Origin: Methanoregulaceae archaeon UBA467
Lineage (GTDB): Archaea; Halobacteriota; Methanomicrobia; Methanomicrobiales; Methanospirillaceae
Direction: 5' to 3'
DNA length: 64,000 nt
Assembly: GCA_002503825.1 (NCBI GenBank)
Contig: DASP01000005.1
Location: 186,001 to 250,000 of the forward strand
Both the position numbers and the translations under genes were made by a program. Below the pieces are notes generated by a model. The model was given only the letters and a program-made list of their open reading frames with translations. It made no database searches and had not been told where the DNA came from. Below are positions 1 to 9,127 of this stretch, piece by piece. Position 1 is the stretch's first letter; every line of letters begins with the position of its first letter.

Positions 1-359
1 TCATCAATAATCGAACCGATCTCTTTGAGGGGTGGTGCGGACCGCGAGTGAAACGCACCAGGGTGAGCTACGATAACCGGGTCCGAATGAGGACGGCCTT
101 CAATCTGAGCTTCGGTATGTCGCATGATGAAAGAATGAAGGCCCCAGCTGTGATCAAGATGTCCGTGAGAGAGGACGATATAATCGGCTTTGAGAACCGG
201 GATGCCCATTTTATCAGCATTTGTTCCAAATATTCCTGAATAGCCCAGGTCGAATAGGACACGCGTCGAGCCGTCCTCTATAAATGCCGAAAAACCCGGT
301 TCAGCCAGGAAATACCTGTCAGTTATCGTATTATTATCGACGAGAACGGTGAGCTTCAT
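1..359 (-). CDS. MBL-fold metallohydrolase, 3' end outside window
   Basis: The first 119 residues of a metallo-beta-lactamase-fold hydrolase are visible, read from an ATG at 359. The zinc-binding signature SHGHLDH sits at residues 64-70, preceded by a strand-rich N-terminus (MKLTVLVDN) typical of the COG1237 group. Some members of that group are annotated as dihydropteroate-like or methanopterin-related synthases, but the specific substrate is not shown here. An AT-rich element (CATATTTAAC on the minus strand, about 404-415) could be its TATA box. The C-terminal half lies outside the window, so total length and remaining metal ligands cannot be checked. Confidence 0.85.
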   Translation of the reverse strand, partial: MKLTVLVDNNTITDRYFLAEPGFSAFIEDGSTRVLFDLGYSGIFGTNADKMGIPVLKADYIVLSHGHLDHSWGLHSFIMRHTEAQIEGRPHSDPVIVAHPGAFHSRSAPPLKEIGSIID

Positions 360-483
360 ATTTTTCCCTTCAATGCTTTTTTTCGTCCACGTTTCCGGGG
401 ACAGCCATGTTAAATATGCTGTTCAGACAGAGTGGCATCTGACGATCAGGCGGTTAACGGGAGCCTTGCCGATCCGGAGAGGT

Positions 484-496
484 GGATATATATAGA
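484..496 (+). promoter_or_regulatory. Probable TATA box for the repeat protein gene
   Basis: The run GGATATATATAGA matches an archaeal TATA box and lies about 115 bases before the ATG at 603. Transcription would then begin near 512 and give a leader of about 90 bases. No other strong box is seen in the 243-base gap between the divergent genes. Confidence 0.5.
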
Positions 497-602
497 GAGA
501 GTGGGGAGAAACTATCATAAGATAATGCCGGATGAATATGACGTGGAGTTTCATGGCGACCTCCACGGACCCCGGATATCTTACAATCAGGGTGGCAAAT
601 AA

Positions 603-1187
603 ATGATAACGTGGAAAATGTGCCGGTGGCTAGCGCCAGCCTTATGTATAGTAATGTTTTTTATAATTTCAGGCGCTGCAGGAGAGGAATTATGTCCATT
701 TTCAGATGAGCAGGGGATTGGCTATATTTCACCGTTTGATGATTCAGGAGATGCATCAAACCCATCTCCTTTCCCGGATGATGATCCTGCCGCGGCTAAC
801 CCTTCGCCTTTCCCGGACGATGACCCGGCTTCACAGTCCACGCCTTGTCCTTTCCCGGCTGATGATCCTGCCGCGGCTAACCCTTCCCCATTTACTGACG
901 AGCCTGTTTCATCCATGCAGATATGTCCCTTCCCGATGGAGTTCATTCCTTATTCAGGAGACAGTGCAGTACTCATGGCATCATCCCCTGATATGCCGGC
1001 TGATCCGAATGGGGACGGACTGTATGAAGACCTGAATGGAAACGGACGGGCCGACTTTAATGATGTCATCCTCTATTTCAACGCGATGGAATGGATTGCC
1101 CAAAACCAGCCGGTTGAGGCATTTGATTATAACGGAAACGGAAGAATAGATTTTGGTGACCTGATTTTACTGACCGGATCTCTCTAA
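603..1187 (+). CDS. Secreted proline/aspartate repeat protein with dockerin-like C-terminus
   Basis: This 194-residue protein has a signal peptide (hydrophobic stretch about residues 10-26, cleavage near SGAAGEE). The middle, about residues 30-110, is low-complexity and repeats the unit NPSPFPDDDPAA with variants that begin CPFPADDP. The last 60 residues carry two calcium-loop-like motifs, DLNGNGRADFNDV and DYNGNGRIDFGDL, as in dockerin type I-like ends of archaeal surface proteins. A GGTGG ribosome binding site precedes the ATG by seven bases. The protein is probably exported and calcium binding, and the repeat part may be a flexible spacer. No enzyme domain is present. It stands alone between an MBL gene and the ribosomal operon end. 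Confidence 0.8.
   Translation: MITWKMCRWLAPALCIVMFFIISGAAGEELCPFSDEQGIGYISPFDDSGDASNPSPFPDDDPAAANPSPFPDDDPASQSTPCPFPADDPAAANPSPFTDEPVSSMQICPFPMEFIPYSGDSAVLMASSPDMPADPNGDGLYEDLNGNGRADFNDVILYFNAMEWIAQNQPVEAFDYNGNGRIDFGDLILLTGSL
780..886 (+). repeat. Direct repeat inside the secreted protein gene
   Basis: A 26-base block is identical at 780-805 and 861-886 (81-base period) and encodes the DDPAAANPS stretch twice. A shorter, diverged copy surrounds it. Near-identical DNA, not only protein, points to recent duplication within the gene. Confidence 0.85.
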
Positions 1188-1414
1188 ACAGTTATTTTTT
1201 TTATATCGCTCATTAAAACAGGTTCAATGTGATATTCCAGCTGACCTTATGCATGATTCCCTGTCGGTTCATGATAGCACAACCCCTGTAACCGTGCAGC
1301 GGGCGTGTTGCGGGTCCTGACCCGTCGCTGACTGCATTGCATATTTATAATGAAGACTGCAGGTGTTTTTCCGGGAATCCGGACAGGCACACCTCATCAG
1401 ATCCGGATATTAAT

Positions 1415-1438
1415 AAAAAAGCCGGACATCACTTCCGG
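1415..1438 (-). terminator. Terminator of the ribosomal protein superoperon
   Basis: On the minus strand a CCGGA / TCCGG stem (1434-1438 and 1422-1426) with a seven-base loop is followed by C and six T residues (1415-1420). It lies about 30 bases after the cmk stop codon. It is the only hairpin plus T-run after the long gene series. Confidence 0.7.
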
Positions 1439-1466
1439 TCTTACAGGTACAACCAAAAACAGCGGT

Positions 1467-1997
1467 CTATTTTTTTATAAGGCTGATTGCCATGTCAACA
1501 AGAGCACCGAGCTCTTCCACGCTCCAGCGTTCCGTGTTTAACACAATATGATACAATGAAAGATCCCTGATATCAATTCCGTAATACATGCGGTACCTGA
1601 TTGCTTCACTCATCTCGCGCTCTTCTGTAAGCCTTTTTGCCTTTTCAAGGTTCTCGATGGTATCACGCGAGAGGATCCTTTCGACACGACACCCAAGTGG
1701 CGCAGAGAGCCAGATCTTGAGCTCTGCCTGTTCAACAAACCACCCAGATAAACGGCCCTCAACGATTATATCGTCACGCGACAGTGCGATCTCTTTCTGG
1801 CGCGCGTCGATCATCCGGTCGATTTCCTGGTTTTTTTCTGCAAATTTTCCAAATTCAGCCAGGTCCATCCCGTGTTCCTGTGCCATCTGGCGGAATACTT
1901 CTCCGGCAGAAATAAGTCCGAAATTGTGTTTTTCTGAAAGATATCTGGCAAGTGAGGTCGTCCCGCTTCCGGGAAGCCCACTCACCGTGATACGCAT
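1467..1997 (-). CDS. cmk: Cytidylate kinase
   Basis: The 176-residue enzyme phosphorylates CMP and dCMP with ATP for pyrimidine nucleotide supply in the cytoplasm. The P-loop GLPGSGTTS is at residues 7-15; the lysine of the usual P-loop is replaced by threonine, as is normal in archaeal CMP kinases. The DDIIVEGRLSGWF segment after it is also typical. I start at 1997 (MRITVSGLPG), which overlaps the previous stop as TGATG, and not at the longer upstream in-frame start at 2075, which lies inside the membrane protein gene. It is the last gene of the superoperon, as in many Euryarchaeota. Confidence 0.93.
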   Translation of the reverse strand: MRITVSGLPGSGTTSLARYLSEKHNFGLISAGEVFRQMAQEHGMDLAEFGKFAEKNQEIDRMIDARQKEIALSRDDIIVEGRLSGWFVEQAELKIWLSAPLGCRVERILSRDTIENLEKAKRLTEEREMSEAIRYRMYYGIDIRDLSLYHIVLNTERWSVEELGALVDMAISLIKK

Positions 1998-2590
1998 CAG
2001 ATACCCCCGATGTTTAAGGATTTCCTGACCACCTGGCTTAATGTAAGTGAGCAGATCATGTACCAGAGGATCCATGCCGGAACAGGCCCGAGTACCATGT
2101 CAGAGAGGAAGTGGGTCCCGAAAAATGGCATGGTAATCGTGGCTTCCACCGTATTAAGACGAAAGAGAAGCCAGAAAAAGATAGGCACAGACAGGACGAG
2201 GATATATGCCATCGGTTTGAACTGGTTCTGCGACATCTCGAGCTGCTCTTTCATCATCTTATCTTTTCTGGCATCCAGTTTCTTGATCTTCTTCTCGTCC
2301 TGCGAGAGCTGCGCTTCACGGAACTCCTTCTGGAAGACCTTCATACGGGCCTGGACCTCCTGCATCTTCTCGTAATCAATGGTATATTTCTGGATAATGG
2401 AGGAATAAAGAGCCGTTATTGTTGACAGTATGACAATCAGTATAAAAAACGGGACTTCGCCCACAAGCGGCCCGAAAACAATATCTATCGCACTACCTAC
2501 CCCGTCACGGATTGCCGGGATACTGTATGCAACCATCATCAGCATTGCGACGACCAGTGCGATGTATCCTCCATATTTTTTTGTATCCAT
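1997..2590 (-). CDS. EMC3/TMCO1-family membrane protein (DUF106)
   Basis: A 197-residue integral membrane protein with hydrophobic segments near residues 9-27, 45-65, 125-146 and 172-190, and a charged helical, probably coiled-coil region at about 70-120 (EFREAQLSQDEKKIKKLDARK). This layout is that of DUF106, the archaeal branch of the Oxa1/YidC/EMC3 superfamily of membrane protein insertases. Its place directly after secY and adkA in the ribosomal operon fits a role in membrane protein insertion alongside the translocon. The insertase role is inferred from the superfamily. Confidence 0.88.
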   Translation of the reverse strand: MDTKKYGGYIALVVAMLMMVAYSIPAIRDGVGSAIDIVFGPLVGEVPFFILIVILSTITALYSSIIQKYTIDYEKMQEVQARMKVFQKEFREAQLSQDEKKIKKLDARKDKMMKEQLEMSQNQFKPMAYILVLSVPIFFWLLFRLNTVEATITMPFFGTHFLSDMVLGPVPAWILWYMICSLTLSQVVRKSLNIGGI

Positions 2591-2593
2591 AAT

Positions 2594-3166
2594 TCACCTG
2601 AGAACCGCTGCCATCTCTTCTGTCGCTTTATCGAGCAGATGATCTGCATTGACAACAATTTTAATCGTACATCCGGTCAGCATCGCATATGCTGCCGCTA
2701 TTGATCTGTTAAACTGCTGGTGCTCGGCTATCGCCCTCGCACCTTCCATGTCCCTGGAACGTGTATCATCACCAAGCCTGCGAAGCAGGATCTGGTCATC
2801 ATCGGTCTCTACCAGAACAATGGTGTCGGGTATAAGTTCTTTGAGCACCCATTCGGGAAGTCCTGCAAGATACCCTTTCGGTGTCTTGACTGATGCATGA
2901 GTATCGATAAGGATGTTCCCTTCTTCACGGGCCAGTGCCTGTGCTGCAAGTTTCTGCAGCCTCTTCTGGAGGTCCTTATCGAGTTTTCTCATCTCATCGC
3001 GGTCTTTTACCATTCCTTCCTTCTGCGCGATCTCAAACATATAGCTGCCGAAATTAAGGGATTTATAGATAATCCCTTCGTCGGAGAGGCGCTGAAGCGC
3101 CCCTGTAACAACCGTCGTCTTACCGACGCCCGGCACCCCGGTGATGATAACTTTCCTTCCGGTCAT
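2594..3166 (-). CDS. adkA: Adenylate kinase, archaeal type
   Basis: Catalyses ATP + AMP to 2 ADP. The P-loop GVPGVGKT is at residues 10-17 counted from the chosen ATG, and the LIDTHASVKTPKGYLAGLP stretch matches the AMP-side region of the archaeal AdkA family. The ATG at 3166 is preceded by GGAG with five bases of spacing. A GTG at 3172 is also in frame and overlaps the secY stop codon, giving two extra residues (192 aa). At 190 residues the length is normal for the family. It lies between secY and the EMC3-like gene, so it is translated from the same message. Confidence 0.93.
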   Translation of the reverse strand: MTGRKVIITGVPGVGKTTVVTGALQRLSDEGIIYKSLNFGSYMFEIAQKEGMVKDRDEMRKLDKDLQKRLQKLAAQALAREEGNILIDTHASVKTPKGYLAGLPEWVLKELIPDTIVLVETDDDQILLRRLGDDTRSRDMEGARAIAEHQQFNRSIAAAYAMLTGCTIKIVVNADHLLDKATEEMAAVLR

Positions 3167-3168
3167 GT

Positions 3169-4602
3169 TCACTCCTTTCCAAAGAATGTCCGCATGAACG
3201 GGTACATCTCCATTATCTGCTGACTTGCGATCTCCTCGTAGAGACGATATGTGATACTCACTGTCAGCAGAAGACCGGTCCCGCTCACCGCGCCAATCAC
3301 ACCAAAGAGGTTGGCAATGACACTGAGCAGCCCGATGAACACACCACCGATTACGGTGACGCGTGGGATATACCGGTCGAGATACTTCTCCAGTACCTGC
3401 GGGTTACGACGATAGCCGGGAATGGACATGCCGCTGTTCTGGATCTGGCGGGCGACGTCCTTGGAATCGAGACCTGCGGTCTTGATCCAGAAGAGTGCAA
3501 ATACTGCACCCCCGACTACCATGAAGACAATATCGATGCCCATCCGTAATAGGACCTCCCACGGGGCATGCCCGAGATCGGTTACCCACCACATCCAGTC
3601 AGACGGGCCGTTTATCGGTGCCAGATAATACATCAGGCCTGAAACAGGAGTCTGTCCGTCAAAGGTCCCGAATATCGTTATTCCAACATTATTCAGGAAC
3701 AGCCCAATCATCTGGATATTTGCCTGCAGCACACGGACGAGAATCATCGGCAACACACTGGCATAGATAAGTTTAACCGGGAACCGTGCCCTGGCGCCTC
3801 TCACCTGAGCGTGTGCGAGCGGGATCTCGATACGGGTGGACTCGACATAGACGATGATGAGAAAGATTGCAATCGTCGTTATGAATGCAAGCATATCCGT
3901 GCCGAAATACTGCAGATAATTGGCCCCGTCAAGACCGATGGCCACCAGCCTCGGGAAAAACCCGATCGGGTAAGGGTCACTGACAGGGGTCCAGTTAATA
4001 AACCCGTTGATCAGCGCCTGGGAAATACCTGCAATAATGAAGAGTCCCACTCCCGACCCTATACCCCATTTGGTCACCACTTCATCCATGAAGAAGATCA
4101 GGACACCCCCGATACATATCTGCAGGAAGATTATGAAAGAGACCGCAAACAGGTTTCCGCCAAAGAATGCCTGGGCTATTACGGGGTCGGGGCGTAGGAA
4201 CCCTCCGACGAGGTTCGGTGCCGCTTCGACAATGATCATTACGAAGATGAGGAGTTTCTGCAGGCCCATGTACATGACCTGTCCACGTGCTTCGGACGTA
4301 TCGATTCGCAGGATGTCCGCACCTTTCAGGAGCTGGAGCACGATCGATGCGGTGACTATCGGCCCGATACCGAGTTGAACCAGCGAACCGCTCGCACCTG
4401 CGAGAAGCGCCCGCCAGTAAAGGAAGATATCCATCGAATTCGGATCAAGTCCGAATAACGGGATATTGGTCAGTACGAAATAGAGGATCAGTATTCCGGC
4501 GGTCCAAATCAATTTATTCTTGAAATGGACGTGCCCCTCCGGACTTCTTACCGAAGGCATGGCTGCCAGCAGTGGTTCCATTCGGTCCAACAGGTTACCC
4601 AT
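3169..4602 (-). CDS. secY: Protein translocase subunit SecY
   Basis: The 477-residue pore subunit of the Sec61/SecYEG channel, which exports or inserts proteins together with SecE and Sec-beta. About ten hydrophobic segments are visible, the first at residues 30-50 (LIWTAGILILYFVLTNIPLF), followed by a plug region with GLDPNSMDIF. The long cytosolic loop near residues 255-285 contains EIPLAHAQVRGARARFPVK, and a second positively charged loop holds IPGYRRNPQVLEKYLDRYIP. It follows rpl15 by 20 bases and is the switch point from ribosomal to membrane and nucleotide kinase genes in the operon. Confidence 0.97.
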   Translation of the reverse strand: MGNLLDRMEPLLAAMPSVRSPEGHVHFKNKLIWTAGILILYFVLTNIPLFGLDPNSMDIFLYWRALLAGASGSLVQLGIGPIVTASIVLQLLKGADILRIDTSEARGQVMYMGLQKLLIFVMIIVEAAPNLVGGFLRPDPVIAQAFFGGNLFAVSFIIFLQICIGGVLIFFMDEVVTKWGIGSGVGLFIIAGISQALINGFINWTPVSDPYPIGFFPRLVAIGLDGANYLQYFGTDMLAFITTIAIFLIIVYVESTRIEIPLAHAQVRGARARFPVKLIYASVLPMILVRVLQANIQMIGLFLNNVGITIFGTFDGQTPVSGLMYYLAPINGPSDWMWWVTDLGHAPWEVLLRMGIDIVFMVVGGAVFALFWIKTAGLDSKDVARQIQNSGMSIPGYRRNPQVLEKYLDRYIPRVTVIGGVFIGLLSVIANLFGVIGAVSGTGLLLTVSITYRLYEEIASQQIMEMYPFMRTFFGKE

Positions 4603-4622
4603 TCTTTCACCTATAAAAGAGG

Positions 4623-5048
4623 TCAGATGATCAGAGCCTGACCACCAATCGCCTCAATCTTTGTCTTTGCCTGCTCTGAAAAGAATCTGGCAGTGATGTT
4701 CATCTTCTGAGTGACTCTTCCGCTGCCAAGTATCTTATCGATACCGATTTGTTCCGCATCGATGACGATGACGTCCCCTTCCTGTGCCGCGATTCCCGCG
4801 GAGACAAGATCCCGGGCCATCTGGTCAAGGATCCCCACAGAGAGTGCCCTGATATCGGTGCTGGTCTTGTTGACAAAACCATGCTTCCCGTTGTTCACTT
4901 GATCGGCGAGCAGATAGTGGGTGAAACGGTGATCGCGGTGTCCGGCTCTGCCCCTTCCACCACGATTTCCTGCACCGCGCCTGTTTTTATGAGTACCTCC
5001 TCCACATGTCCTTGAACCACGGTATTTTGAGCGTTTGTTGACTGGCAT
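4623..5048 (-). CDS. rpl15: Ribosomal protein uL15
   Basis: A 141-residue large-subunit protein with a basic, glycine-rich N-terminus (RGSRTCGGGTHKNRRGAG) that threads into 23S rRNA, and a C-terminal globular part. The ATG at 5048 is chosen because GAGGTG stands five to six bases upstream; a GTG at 5057 would add three residues and overlaps the rpl30 stop region. It is translated directly after rpl30. Confidence 0.95.
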   Translation of the reverse strand: MPVNKRSKYRGSRTCGGGTHKNRRGAGNRGGRGRAGHRDHRFTHYLLADQVNNGKHGFVNKTSTDIRALSVGILDQMARDLVSAGIAAQEGDVIVIDAEQIGIDKILGSGRVTQKMNITARFFSEQAKTKIEAIGGQALII

Positions 5049-5053
5049 TCTAA

Positions 5054-5518
5054 TCACCTCATCTTATGGAGGAGGGAATTGATTTCCCTGCCATAGTAGC
5101 CGAGTGCTCCACCCTGGGGAAATGTCCTCTTTATGGTCCTGTAGCCCTTGCGTGGCGGATGGAGCCTGAGGACGGGTTTCAGACCGGGTACATCAGACAG
5201 GCGTGTCTTTCCTTCTGCCAGTGCCTGTGCAAAGTCCGAAATCCCCGGATAGGTTGAATTGGCCTTTATATATTCATCAGTTAACGGGTTGTTACCGACG
5301 ACCCTCCCCCGTGTCCGGAGAATGGTCTCGATGGTCTGGGCGTCCGCTTCTCCGTACGCCACAAAGTCCTTGACCTTCCTGATCATTCCAAGGTATTCGG
5401 GAGTATCAGGGACAAGGACACAGTGGTTGATGTGATGAAGCCGGAGCATTTTTAAGGTGTCCTTGATATCGCGACGTGTATTGACCACTCCGCGGACCTG
5501 AACGATTGCGTACATCAT
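5054..5518 (-). CDS. rpl30: Ribosomal protein uL30
   Basis: A 154-residue large-subunit protein, the long archaeal/eukaryotic form; the bacterial version is only about 60 residues. The core uL30 fold is seen in the first 60 residues ([20 protein letters not shown]), and the C-terminal extension contains [19 protein letters not shown], a conserved rRNA contact segment. The start ATG overlaps the rps5 stop by four bases (ATGA), which suggests coupled translation. Confidence 0.95.
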   Translation of the reverse strand: MMYAIVQVRGVVNTRRDIKDTLKMLRLHHINHCVLVPDTPEYLGMIRKVKDFVAYGEADAQTIETILRTRGRVVGNNPLTDEYIKANSTYPGISDFAQALAEGKTRLSDVPGLKPVLRLHPPRKGYRTIKRTFPQGGALGYYGREINSLLHKMR

Positions 5519-6132
5519 TCAGACCTCCCGGTCCTGATCATGTTGGTTGCTTTCAGCGCGTTGAAGGTTGCCTTTGCGAAGTTGATAGTCGTCCGGGTCT
5601 GTCCGCGGGAGAATGTCCACGCGTCCTTGATCCCGGCAAGTTCCAGCACTTTCCTGCTGATTTCACCAGTGACAAGCCCGATACCCTGCGGTGCCGGTTT
5701 AAGGGTCACGCGGACACTGCCAGCGGATCCCTCGACCTGCATCGGGATTGAATGCGCTGCATCGCAGCCGCATTCCCAGCTGCCACAACCTCTGCGCACC
5801 TTGATAACATTGGTCTTTGCGTGTACGATTGCCTTTCTTATGGCATCTCCGACCTGCACGTCCTTCCCCTGGCCAAACCCGATATAGCCGTTACGGTTCC
5901 CGACCACAACGACTGCGCGGAATTTAACACGGCGCCCCGAGTCGGTCATACGCTGGACCATCTGGATATCCAGCACCTCGTCCTCGAGGTCAGGCAGGAA
6001 TGCATCGACGATCTGCGGCTCCTTGATCGGTCTCCCGCTGTCAAGTACCTGGTCGATGCTGGTGATTTCGCCTGCTGCCACCATCTTGCCAAGACCGGTG
6101 AGAGGAATCCATTCCTCTTTTTCGTATGTCAT
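5515..6132 (-). CDS. rps5: Ribosomal protein uS5
   Basis: A 205-residue small-subunit protein that helps decoding accuracy and mRNA unwinding at the entry site. The N-terminal double-stranded-RNA-binding-like domain carries [16 protein letters not shown] near residues 75-90; the C-terminal domain has [20 protein letters not shown]. An archaeal loop with three or four cysteines ([12 protein letters not shown]) is present between them. It starts one base after the rpl18 stop. Confidence 0.95.
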   Translation of the reverse strand: MTYEKEEWIPLTGLGKMVAAGEITSIDQVLDSGRPIKEPQIVDAFLPDLEDEVLDIQMVQRMTDSGRRVKFRAVVVVGNRNGYIGFGQGKDVQVGDAIRKAIVHAKTNVIKVRRGCGSWECGCDAAHSIPMQVEGSAGSVRVTLKPAPQGIGLVTGEISRKVLELAGIKDAWTFSRGQTRTTINFAKATFNALKATNMIRTGRSE

Positions 6133-6133
6133 T

Positions 6134-6661
6134 TCACTCCAGCTCCTTCATTATGGCGTCCATCGCCTGTTCTACATTTTGTACCAAGTCTCCAGCCTTT
6201 TCTGGAGCGTATGCCGCAATATGGGCTCCCCTGACCCTGTCATCATCCGGGAGGATCTCCTCGCCGTGAGGGACATCGAGTCCGGCTGCCACCGCACCCT
6301 TGAGCGCCGCAAAGACCCGTGCACCATGTGTTGCACGGTTCAGGCCGATATCAAGGACTGCCGATTCATTTTTGGTATTGAGTGCCTTGACCGCAAAGAG
6401 CATCCCGGTGAGGTATGCCGCGGGTGTGTTGGAGAGTGATCCATTGTAGCCGTATCTTGAAAGCTCGGCTGAATTGGCAGTCACCAGTGTCCGGTCACCA
6501 TCCATCTCGGCTTTTACCAGCTGGATAATGATATGTCGGTTGGACTTCCTGACCACCATACGCGGGCTTTCTGCGACGACAAGTTTCATTCTCTTGTAGT
6601 AATCGGTTTTGCCCTCTTTCCGCCTGCGGAAGGGAACAAAATACCGTGGACCAGTCGCCAT
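6134..6661 (-). CDS. rpl18: Ribosomal protein uL18
   Basis: A 175-residue large-subunit protein that, with uL5, attaches 5S rRNA to the central protuberance. The basic N-terminus [20 protein letters not shown] and the core [15 protein letters not shown] are typical of the archaeal form, which is longer than the bacterial one of about 120 residues. The last 20 residues are acidic. It begins one base after the eL19 stop. Confidence 0.95.
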   Translation of the reverse strand: MATGPRYFVPFRRRKEGKTDYYKRMKLVVAESPRMVVRKSNRHIIIQLVKAEMDGDRTLVTANSAELSRYGYNGSLSNTPAAYLTGMLFAVKALNTKNESAVLDIGLNRATHGARVFAALKGAVAAGLDVPHGEEILPDDDRVRGAHIAAYAPEKAGDLVQNVEQAMDAIMKELE

Positions 6662-6662
6662 G

Positions 6663-7115
6663 TTACTTCATCCTCCCTGAAAGGACCTCTATCTGGGCCT
6701 TTAAGTGGGCAACGTTCCTGAACTGTCCGCCCGCTGCCTTGCGGTAGAAGAGACGGTATATATGCCGGTCTATTTCACCTGATTCACGCATTTCAACCAG
6801 TGATTTCCTGATTGCCCTGATCTTCTGGATCCACTGCCTCTTGCTCGGATTCCGTGCTCCGGCTGCACCCCTGTGACGGCCGGGGCCCTTGCAGTGCCCG
6901 TATGATCTCTTGGCGGTCTTTACACGGGCCCTGCCCCTGCTGACACCCTTGATCTGGTGAGCCTTAATCGCGCCTTCTTCTACCAGGCCGCGGAGGTCTT
7001 CTCTTGATATCGCATTCTGGATATCAGGGATCCGCTCGGGATCGAACCATACCCGGTTTACCCCGCACTTCAGAAGTGATGCTGATATGACTCTCTGGTT
7101 GTAGATATCGCTCAT
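6663..7115 (-). CDS. rpl19e: Ribosomal protein eL19
   Basis: A 150-residue large-subunit protein found in archaea and eukaryotes but not bacteria; it forms an intersubunit bridge through its long C-terminal helices. The diagnostic segment RVWFDPERIPDIQNAISRED lies near residues 21-40 and KGPGRHRGAAGARNPSKRQW near 73-92. The start ATG overlaps the eL32 stop by four bases. Confidence 0.95.
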   Translation of the reverse strand: MSDIYNQRVISASLLKCGVNRVWFDPERIPDIQNAISREDLRGLVEEGAIKAHQIKGVSRGRARVKTAKRSYGHCKGPGRHRGAAGARNPSKRQWIQKIRAIRKSLVEMRESGEIDRHIYRLFYRKAAGGQFRNVAHLKAQIEVLSGRMK

Positions 7116-7519
7116 TCTGCATCACCTTCTTCTGTCGTGGTCGCAATCTCCTTCGGGTTCAGGATCTTTAAGCCGTTTGCGAGGGCCTGATCCTGTATCG
7201 CGGCCCGCTTGCGGTTCCCGACGGTGCCCCCGATCCGTACTGCATGCTCTTCCGGATTGAGTCCTTCAAGTTCGGATACGGTAAATACACGTACCTCGTA
7301 GAACCCGCTCGGGTGCATTCCCCTGACTGCTGCCGGGCTGCCGTACCCTGGTGTGGGAAGGGCGCCTTTTGCCTTTTTCTGTCTGCGCTGTTTGTTGTGC
7401 AGCCCCCTCGGCCTTCTCCAGGATTCGGAGAGCTGCTTCTTTTTACCTGCTCCGTCGCGCTTGAATGATGCATTCTTGTTTTTACGCACACGGATCAGTC
7501 TCTTTTTCTCGTCCGCCAT
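7112..7519 (-). CDS. rpl32e: Ribosomal protein eL32
   Basis: A 135-residue archaeal/eukaryotic large-subunit protein. Family marks are SWRRPRGLHNKQRRQKKAKG and YGSPAAVRGMHPSGF. I choose the ATG at 7519 (MADEKKRL) because the GGTG site in the end of rpl6 lies eight bases upstream. An ATG at 7525 and a GTG at 7528 are in frame as well; both lie too close to that site, and the difference is only two or three residues. Confidence 0.93.
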   Translation of the reverse strand: MADEKKRLIRVRKNKNASFKRDGAGKKKQLSESWRRPRGLHNKQRRQKKAKGALPTPGYGSPAAVRGMHPSGFYEVRVFTVSELEGLNPEEHAVRIGGTVGNRKRAAIQDQALANGLKILNPKEIATTTEEGDAE

Positions 7520-7524
7520 TTCCA

Positions 7525-8049
7525 TCACACCTTCTGTACCAGGTATATTCCGTCCTGGAAGATGCGGGGGTCCCGCTTACGGACCTTCGTGGCATGCTCA
7601 ATATTTGCAAATGATATTCCCACGAGTTCCTTGTCGATCCCTGTAAGGACGATCTCATCATTTCCTACCTTTGCGGTAACCCCGTCAGCGATATTCGCAT
7701 AACGGGCCTTCTTCTCGCCAAGGAAGTTGTTTATCTCGAGCCTGCTGCCCTGAAGTTTGAGCTGGATAGGGAAATGGCTGTATACGACCTTCATGTGGTA
7801 TTCAAACCCGCTCGTTACACCCTTGCACATATTCTTGGCATGTGCCGCATATGTCCCTACCATCGCCACGATGCTTTTACGCTCCGATTCCGTGGAGACG
7901 ACCACTTCGTTATCAGTCAGCTGGACTGTGATCTGGGGAAAACGGAAGCTTCTTTCCAGTTCTCCCTTCGGACCTTTTACCCTGAGGACCGTACCGGCGA
8001 TCTCTGCCTTGACACCTGCCGGGATCTTCACTTTACGTACTACTGTCAT
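7525..8049 (-). CDS. rpl6: Ribosomal protein uL6
   Basis: A 174-residue large-subunit protein made of two similar alpha/beta domains near the factor-binding site and sarcin-ricin loop. The N-terminal half contains LRVKGPKGELERSF and the second domain INNFLGEKKARYANI and IEHATKVRKRDPRIFQDG, which match the archaeal family. It follows rps8 by nine bases. Confidence 0.95.
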   Translation of the reverse strand: MTVVRKVKIPAGVKAEIAGTVLRVKGPKGELERSFRFPQITVQLTDNEVVVSTESERKSIVAMVGTYAAHAKNMCKGVTSGFEYHMKVVYSHFPIQLKLQGSRLEINNFLGEKKARYANIADGVTAKVGNDEIVLTGIDKELVGISFANIEHATKVRKRDPRIFQDGIYLVQKV

Positions 8050-8058
8050 TGGTCCACC

Positions 8059-8451
8059 TCAGAACACATATCCCAGCAGATCGCCGCCGACTCCTTCCTT
8101 TCTTGCCTGTTCGTGGGTAAGAACCCCCTTCGAGGTGGTAAGGATAAGGATGCCGAAGTTTTTGCCCGGAAGGAACTGTGTCTCCCAGTATTCGAGATCG
8201 TTCAGCTTTACATCATAACGCGGTGATATTACACCACATTTGTTTATTCTGCCGTTCAGATGGACAAGGAACTGTCCGCCGCGTCCGTCCTCGATGAACT
8301 CAAATCCACCGATATAGCCGGATTCCTGCATACAGCGGAACATTGCCCCGAGGAGTTTGCTGGCTGGTTCGATGATGCAGGTTGCTTTTCCACCGTCGGC
8401 TGCGTTCTTCAGCGCACTCATGCCGTCTGCGATTGTATTTAGTCTTGACAT
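8059..8451 (-). CDS. rps8: Ribosomal protein uS8
   Basis: A 130-residue small-subunit protein that binds the central domain of 16S rRNA and in bacteria also represses its own operon. The C-terminal signature [18 protein letters not shown] is complete, and the N-terminus [14 protein letters not shown] is typical. The gene lies between rps14 and rpl6 in the universal spc order. Confidence 0.95.
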   Translation of the reverse strand: MSRLNTIADGMSALKNAADGGKATCIIEPASKLLGAMFRCMQESGYIGGFEFIEDGRGGQFLVHLNGRINKCGVISPRYDVKLNDLEYWETQFLPGKNFGILILTTSKGVLTHEQARKEGVGGDLLGYVF

Positions 8452-8463
8452 TCTGCATTCACC

Positions 8464-8619
8464 TCAGTTCATCTTCTTGAATCCCATCTTCTGGGCCCAT
8501 TCACGGAAACACTGGCGGCAGAACATGATATGATACCGGCGCACCAGACCCTGTTTCCGGCCGCACATCTGGCATTGGTGAGCTCCGCGACCATAATTTT
8601 TCGTTTTTTCTCCGCCCAT
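8464..8619 (-). CDS. rps14: Ribosomal protein uS14, zinc type
   Basis: A 51-residue small-subunit protein of the 30S head. Four cysteines, C16, C19, C34 and C37 (CQMC and CRQC), form the zinc finger of the archaeal type. The ATG at 8619 is supported by GGAGGTG seven bases upstream, which overlaps the last codons of rpl5. A longer in-frame extension up to 8670 runs into rpl5 and has no basis in the family. Confidence 0.94.
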   Translation of the reverse strand: MGGEKTKNYGRGAHQCQMCGRKQGLVRRYHIMFCRQCFREWAQKMGFKKMN

Positions 8620-8620
8620 G

Positions 8621-9127
8621 TTATTGCACCTCCACCTGGTACCGCTCCTGTAAAAACTGGATTGTGGCATCAGGATTCACGTGCTGTTTCTCAGGGAGTT
8701 TTCGCTGTTCGGCATACCGGCGTGAGATTCGTATCCCCCTCCGTGCAAGTACGACATTGATGTCCATCCCGTAGATACCGATCTGGGGGTCATATGACAT
8801 TCCAGGGTAATCGGTGTGTTCTTCTATGCCAAAGGAAAAGTTACCGCGCCTGTCGAACTGTGTCCGGAATATCTTTTTCTCAACGATATTCAGTGATGTC
8901 TCGAGGAAATTGGTTGCCTTTTCGCCGCGAAGCGTGACACGGCACCCGATAGGTCCGCCTTTCCTGATGCCGAACGCCGGCTGGGTCTTTTTTGCAACGG
9001 TGCGTACCGGGGTGTTGCCGGTAATCGTCTTCATGATGTCAATGGCCTTCGAGAGCTTTTCACCGCTCTCGCCGACACCCATGTGCACGACGACCTTTTC
9101 AACATAGACCTGCTGCATCGCGTTCAT
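8621..9127 (-). CDS. rpl5: Ribosomal protein uL5
   Basis: A 168-residue 5S rRNA-binding protein of the central protuberance, contacting the P-site t[21 protein letters not shown] and [17 protein letters not shown] are characteristic, as is [14 protein letters not shown] further on. The ATG overlaps the rps4e stop codon by four bases (ATGA), and GAGG precedes it. A second Met at residue 4 could also serve. Confidence 0.95.
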   Translation of the reverse strand: MNAMQQVYVEKVVVHMGVGESGEKLSKAIDIMKTITGNTPVRTVAKKTQPAFGIRKGGPIGCRVTLRGEKATNFLETSLNIVEKKIFRTQFDRRGNFSFGIEEHTDYPGMSYDPQIGIYGMDINVVLARRGIRISRRYAEQRKLPEKQHVNPDATIQFLQERYQVEVQ

